64,000 bases of DNA from Ceratotherium simum simum (taxonomy: Eukaryota; Chordata; Mammalia; Perissodactyla; Rhinocerotidae): contig NW_004454182.1 in assembly GCF_000283155.1 (NCBI RefSeq), positions 5,300,292 to 5,364,291 of the forward strand, given 5' to 3'. The position numbers and the translations under genes are program-made. Each line of letters opens with the position of its first letter. Positions within the stretch are counted from its first letter, which is position 1. Positions 60,306-64,000 of the stretch are shown here, one piece after another. The notes beneath the pieces were generated by a model. The model did not search any database. It was not told the DNA's origin and saw only the letters and a list, made by a program, of their open reading frames with translations.

Positions 60306-61025
60306 AGAGTGATGATTGGGATTATTTCAAAGACTTTTTTTGGCCAGGATTCGAAAAGAAATTAGGAAGGGAGAAATGATGACAAAATTGAGCTGCATGT
60401 ACAGGGAATTTGATCTCTCCCTGCTGCCCACCCTTCTGTGGTTAGGAATTCCCTATTGTGAAAGAATGATGAATTTGTTTCAAAGGTAAAAAAAAAAAAA
60501 AATTAAGCCATCAACCCAAAATCATAGGAGAAAAGAAATTGCATGTGGAATATGGCGCTTACATATATTCTGGGTGAAGGGGTAATCTGATAGGTAACTT
60601 TTGTGATCTAAAGAAAAGCTACCTTTAAGCAACTCTGCCCTAGTTTATAGAGGTCAAGATTGGGCAATAGAGTCGTTCAGTGAATGGAATATGGTCAGAT
60701 TAACTGAGGTGGGGTCTGACTTGTTCTGTGGACAGAAATTTGAAAAGAGTGCTTTCTTGAACGGAGTTTAACACTCCTCAAATTATGAAATTCAGCCTTT
60801 ATGGCTGAAGTGCAATTCCTTTTTTTTTTCTTAACACTTTCAGTAATTGTCAGATGTCTTTGTAACTCTTCGGACCTCCCTCCCACTCTGAGTCCTCCTT
60901 GTCCCCCGCTAGCTGTTTCCATCATTTAGAGAAAGCGTTCTAGCCTCTGTGTTTCGTCTTAGGGTATGATCAGTACTGTTTATAGATTTCATCCACAGCA
61001 TCGACCTTCTTGCTGGTGGCTGGCA

Positions 61026-61041
61026 CCCAGCAGGGGGGCCT
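61026..61041 (+). promoter_or_regulatory. CTCF-like motif, imperfect
   Basis: CCCAGCAGGGGGGCC resembles the CTCF core CCASYAGRKGGCRS but has one extra G before the GGC, so it is a near match and may not bind. Confidence 0.2.
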
Positions 61042-61960
61042 TATTAAGGTCACAATACGGAATTAGAAGATACAAAAACAGAACTTGACAGCTGCCTTGC
61101 TCTCATCCCACACCGAAATGATGTCAGTTATGGTCCATACAGCACCCGGGGAGGAAGGAATTGACAGAAGGGCTAAGGGTGACGGATATCTACAGCAAGT
61201 TGACGGGAATTAGAGAAAAGTAGATGCAATCAAACAGCTCATTCAACAGCACACAGGGGTGCCGGGACTGAGTCCTTCTCCTAAAATCAGAAGTGTGTGG
61301 GGAAGTGTGGGAACCTTCGTAACTCTATAATTTATTTCAGTGGAGGAGAGCATCAGAGTTAGATAGTAAAATAAACTAAAACCAAATGCCAGAGAACAGA
61401 TGCAAGCAAACCCCCTAATTAAATGCTCACTTTCCTCCTTTCAAGCTTTATCTGCGTCAACATTCGATTTCACTCTGTAGAGCTCAGCACCATCTCCTCC
61501 ACATGTGAGTTCAACAGGGATGTAAATGCTTTATGTGGGAGTGTGTACAGTGCTTATTACACAAAGTGGAGATAGTGACACGGTGGCCTCACAGAGCTCT
61601 GGAGACTGAAAAGTTAGATCAGATTTATTGGTAGTTAACTTTCACAGCAGAAAATATTTTAAATCGACTTTTTTTCCTCCTTTTAAAATTGCTATGACAT
61701 TTAAAGCTGAAGTCAAGACATTAACTCTTTGAACAAGTAAGAGAAATCATCTGAGGTCCAAAAAGGGAAAAAAAGGAAAAAGTTAGCTTTTTGGAGGTTC
61801 CCCTACTCCCTCTAGAGCTATCTATAACCTTTTGCTCAGTTTACCCCTAATTCTCCAGAAGGGTGAAGTGTTTTGTAATAGCACCCTCGAAATAAACACT
61901 TTACTAAACAAACAAATAAAACCTATTAAAGATAGGTAAATTACAATTACTCAATAAATG

Positions 61961-62017
61961 ATTTATTTATTGAATACTCATTCATTGAGTAGTCAAATGA
62001 GTATTCAATAAATAAAT
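61961..62017. repeat. 22-bp perfect inverted repeat
   Basis: The left arm 61961-61982 (atttatttattgaatactca plus tt) is the exact reverse complement of the right arm 61996-62017, with a 13-nt loop. The stem is AT-rich and cruciform-prone. It matches no transposon end I know and lies just before the L1 3' end. Confidence 0.97.
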
Positions 62018-62054
62018 GATCACATGAATAACCACAATTTTAAAAAAGGTATGT

Positions 62055-62632
62055 ATTTGTGACCATGTAGATGGACCTTGAGGGCATTATGCTAAGTGAA
62101 ATGAGTCAGACAGAGAAAGACAAATACTGTATGATCTCACTTACATATGAAATCTAAATTTAAAAAACCAAAAACCAAACTCGTAGAAAACATATGAGCT
62201 CACTTATATATGGAATCTAAAAAACAAAAAACAAACTCATAGAAAATGAGATCAGATTTGTGGTTACCAGAGGCAAGGGGTGGGGGAGGGGGAATGGGAG
62301 GAAGATGGTCAAAGGTACAAACTTCCTGTCATTAGATCAATAAGTCCTGGGGATATGATGTACAACATGATGACTATAGCTAACACTGCTGCACGATATA
62401 TAGGAAAGTGTTTAAGGGAGTAGGTCTTAAGAGCTCTCACCATAAGGAAAAAACATTTTTTTCTTTTTGTTTTTTATATCTATATGAGGTGAATGTTAAC
62501 TAAACTTATTGCAGTAATTGTTTCACAATATATGTAAGTCAAGTCATTATGCTATACACTTTAAACTTATGCAGTGCTGTATGTCAATTATATCTCAACA
62601 AAAGTGGAAAAAGTTAAAAATATATAAAATAA
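62055..62632 (+). mobile_element. 5'-truncated L1 3' end, sense
   Basis: L1 end wording: 'tgctaagtgaaatgagtcag', 'acaaatactgtatgatctca', 'tttgtggttaccagaggcaa', 'gtacaaacttcctgtcatta', 'acactgctgcacgatatata', 'ctatacactttaaacttatg', 'tatgtcaattatatctcaac' and an A-rich tail. It carries an internal duplication (62134-62194 against 62195-62249, 'ctcactta(c/t)atatg(a/g)aatctaaa') and a G-quadruplex motif. It is the best-preserved L1 end in the window. Confidence 0.95.
62277..62298 (+). repeat. G-quadruplex motif in L1 3' UTR
   Basis: GGGG-T-GGGGG-A-GGGGG-AAT-GGG: four G runs with loops of 1, 1 and 3 nt, a canonical strong quadruplex. A G-rich polypurine tract is a known feature of mammalian L1 3' UTRs. 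Confidence 0.9.
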
Positions 62633-62693
62633 AATAAAAGAACCAAATAAATATGCAAACATTAAAAAATCAAAATTAAAAATGGCAGGTAAT

Positions 62694-62949
62694 GGGGCTG
62701 GCCCCGTGGCGTGGTTAAGTTTGCCGCATTCCACTTCTATGGCCCGGGTTTCACCGGTTCCGATCCTGGGCGTGGACCTACTCACTGCTCATTAAGCCAT
62801 GCTGAGGTGGCGTCCCACATAAAAGAGCTACAACTCTACAACTATGATACACAGCTAATTACTGGGGCTTTAGGGAGGAAAAAGGAAAAGAGGAAGATTG
62901 GCAACAGATGCTAACACAGGGCCAATCTTTCTCAAAAAAAAAAAAAAAA
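62694..62949 (+). mobile_element. ERE SINE (hybrid type), sense
   Basis: Head 'ggggctggccccgtggcg', B-box region 'ccggttccgatcctgggcgt', 'taagccatgctgaggtggcg', then the short-type end 'ttactggggctttagggagg' and after it a dimer-type tail 'acacagggccaatctttctc' and poly(A). It combines both tail types, like the copy at 34086. No clear target duplication. Confidence 0.95.
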
Positions 62950-63294
62950 CTAGAAGGAATTAGAAAAAAAAGGCAAGTAAATAAGTATACAAATGTATAT
63001 GTGTATATATGCATATATGAACAGTTTCTGAATTTAAAAAATCCGAGTAAAATAACCCAAAATAAAGTACATATAGTACTCTGGAAGTGAGGAGGGAGAA
63101 TTTCTGTTTTTAAAGACCTTGTGAACCGCCCCCAAAACATGTCTCTTTCGAGAGGGTGAAGGGGAGAAGTGGAGGATCACATTCACGCTAGCTCCCGTTT
63201 ACCATACACCTCCCGCCCGCTCCCCCCACTGCAGCCCTCACAGGGCTCAGCAAGAAGAAGGCAGGGATCCAAAGGCCTCAGAGAGTGGAGCTCC
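62950..63294. other. unique sequence
   Basis: Nothing recognised; C-rich near 63190-63240. Confidence 0.5.
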
Positions 63295-63405
63295 TGTGGC
63301 CCCATTTGGGCAAGTTCTCTGTACCCTTATTTTCTCATCTAGGAAAAGGGGACTCCAAAATGCCTGCCATCCACGGCTGCTGTTATCAGGCTTTAGAAAT
63401 AGCAA
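63295..63405 (+). mobile_element. MIR-like fragment, sense
   Basis: 'ttgggcaagttctctgtacc' and 'cttattttctcatctaggaa' match the MIR core; the rest is unclear. Confidence 0.55.
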
Positions 63406-63799
63406 CCACCATTTCAGTGTGAATTTCTCTATTATATTGATCAAAATAGTTCTTGCTCTTATGTCTTAAGCTGAGTTGGTGCCATAGGACTGCCCTGTCT
63501 ATGAAGATTGTTTCCTAAACAGAAGTGCCGCTTTCTCTTTGATTCTAGGATGAGAGGTAACCAATGAGTATCAGACATCTTCTGAAGAATCAACCCAGGG
63601 TCTGCTGCAGGAGAGGGGAGCTGGGGGCTCTGAAGTGGAGGACTTTGGGCAGCCTGTACGTCAAAGTGGGGAGAGGAGTGCAAAAAGAAAGACTAGAATG
63701 TGACAGAGACAAAATTAACCTACACTCCAGTACTGCCCAGACTGTACTAAGTAGTGACCCTTGTGCCTGTAAGAGTCTGCTTTGGGGTACCAAGTGTCA
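63406..63799. other. unique sequence
   Basis: No gene or nameable repeat. Short frames on the minus strand have no domain. Confidence 0.5.
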
Positions 63800-64000
63800 C
63801 ACCTGGGTTCAAAACTCTTCAGTGAACTCCATCAGCTGCAGGATGAAATTCAAAGCCTTCAGCATAGTCCAACACATATCTGCACGCATTCTGTCTCCTG
63901 CTTTCTCACTGCCTTTATTGCTCACTGCTCGCTCTCATGAAGCCAATGTCCCAGCCATCCCAAAGTCTTCATACATGGCTGTCCCTGCTGGGTTTCCTCC
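63800..64000 (+). mobile_element. L2 LINE fragment, sense, cut by window end
   Basis: 'caaaactcttcagtgaactc', 'gcaggatgaaattcaaagcc', 'ttcagcatagtccaacacat' and 'tgctttctcactgcctttat' follow the L2 order (lysine-rich 'cttcagtggct..aggataaa-tccaaa..' block onward). The copy continues past the window. Confidence 0.8.

Larger units (their letters stand above)
58499..62054. other. repeat-free unique sequence
   Basis: About 3.5 kb with no transposon I can name and no gene; open frames reach at most 103 codons without domain features. Three sub-blocks worth separate notice lie at 59196-59700, 60100-60360 and 61010-61050; a long perfect hairpin lies at 61961-62017. Confidence 0.55.

Overview
This is mammalian nuclear DNA from a perissodactyl (odd-toed ungulate). 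The evidence is at least ten copies of the tRNA-derived 'ERE'-type SINE, whose hallmark is a GGCCGGCCC(C/G)GTGG head, a GGTTCGGATCCC pol III B box and an AGCTCAGGGC(C)AATCTTCCTC or CTACTGGGGCTTTGGGG tail. Around them lie the usual eutherian L1, L2, CR1/L3, MIR, hAT, Tigger and ERV fossils. The wording of the short SINEs at 19.4 and 57.2 kb looks more rhinoceros- or tapir-like than horse-like to me, but that is memory and not proof. The DNA is AT-rich, and I find no intact protein-coding gene, no rRNA or tRNA gene, no CRISPR and no CpG-island promoter. It reads as a gene desert or the inside of a very large intron. All the longer open frames are either dead transposon coding sequence or chance frames.

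Layout. 0-5.4 kb: mostly unique AT-rich sequence, an L2 fragment, and a 152-bp GC-richer segment (2783-2934) with splice-site signals on both sides that could be an untranslated or lncRNA exon. 5.4-7.7 kb: a long antisense L2 LINE with a recognisable dead reverse transcriptase. 8.0-9.65 kb: MIR and L2 relics plus a double hairpin. 9.65-12.1 kb: unique. 12.1-17.2 kb: an old antisense L1 region that received, separately, an ERV LTR, an ERE SINE with a perfect 16-bp target duplication and an internally deleted Tigger1-like DNA transposon. 17.4-20.2 kb: L2 fragments, a 5'-truncated antisense L1 and two ERE SINEs with perfect target duplications. 20.2-26 kb: almost no recognisable repeats. 26-29.3 kb: MIR, L2 and MER5-like relics around a candidate conserved block. 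29.3-33 kb: mainly unique. 33-35.3 kb: a repeat cluster that includes a second solo LTR of the same family, inserted inside an ERE SINE. 35.3-45.2 kb: about 10 kb with one MIR and simple repeats only. 45.2-48.5 kb: MIR, L2 and two EREs. 50.3-51.4 kb: a CR1/L3 LINE broken by a hAT element. 53.7-54.9 kb: L1 3' end, L2 tail and an exact 48-bp tandem duplication. 55-62 kb: repeat-poor apart from one young ERE and one CR1/L3 piece, and the best place to look for conserved regulatory DNA (forkhead palindrome at 59.24 kb; full CRE and CArG box near 60.1-60.3 kb). 62-64 kb: L1 3' end with a G-quadruplex motif, an ERE, MIR and L2.

There are no genes here working together; the interest lies in the insertion history and the candidate regulatory blocks. 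Family names come from reading characteristic wording, not from a database search, and old repeat boundaries are good to about 20-50 bp.
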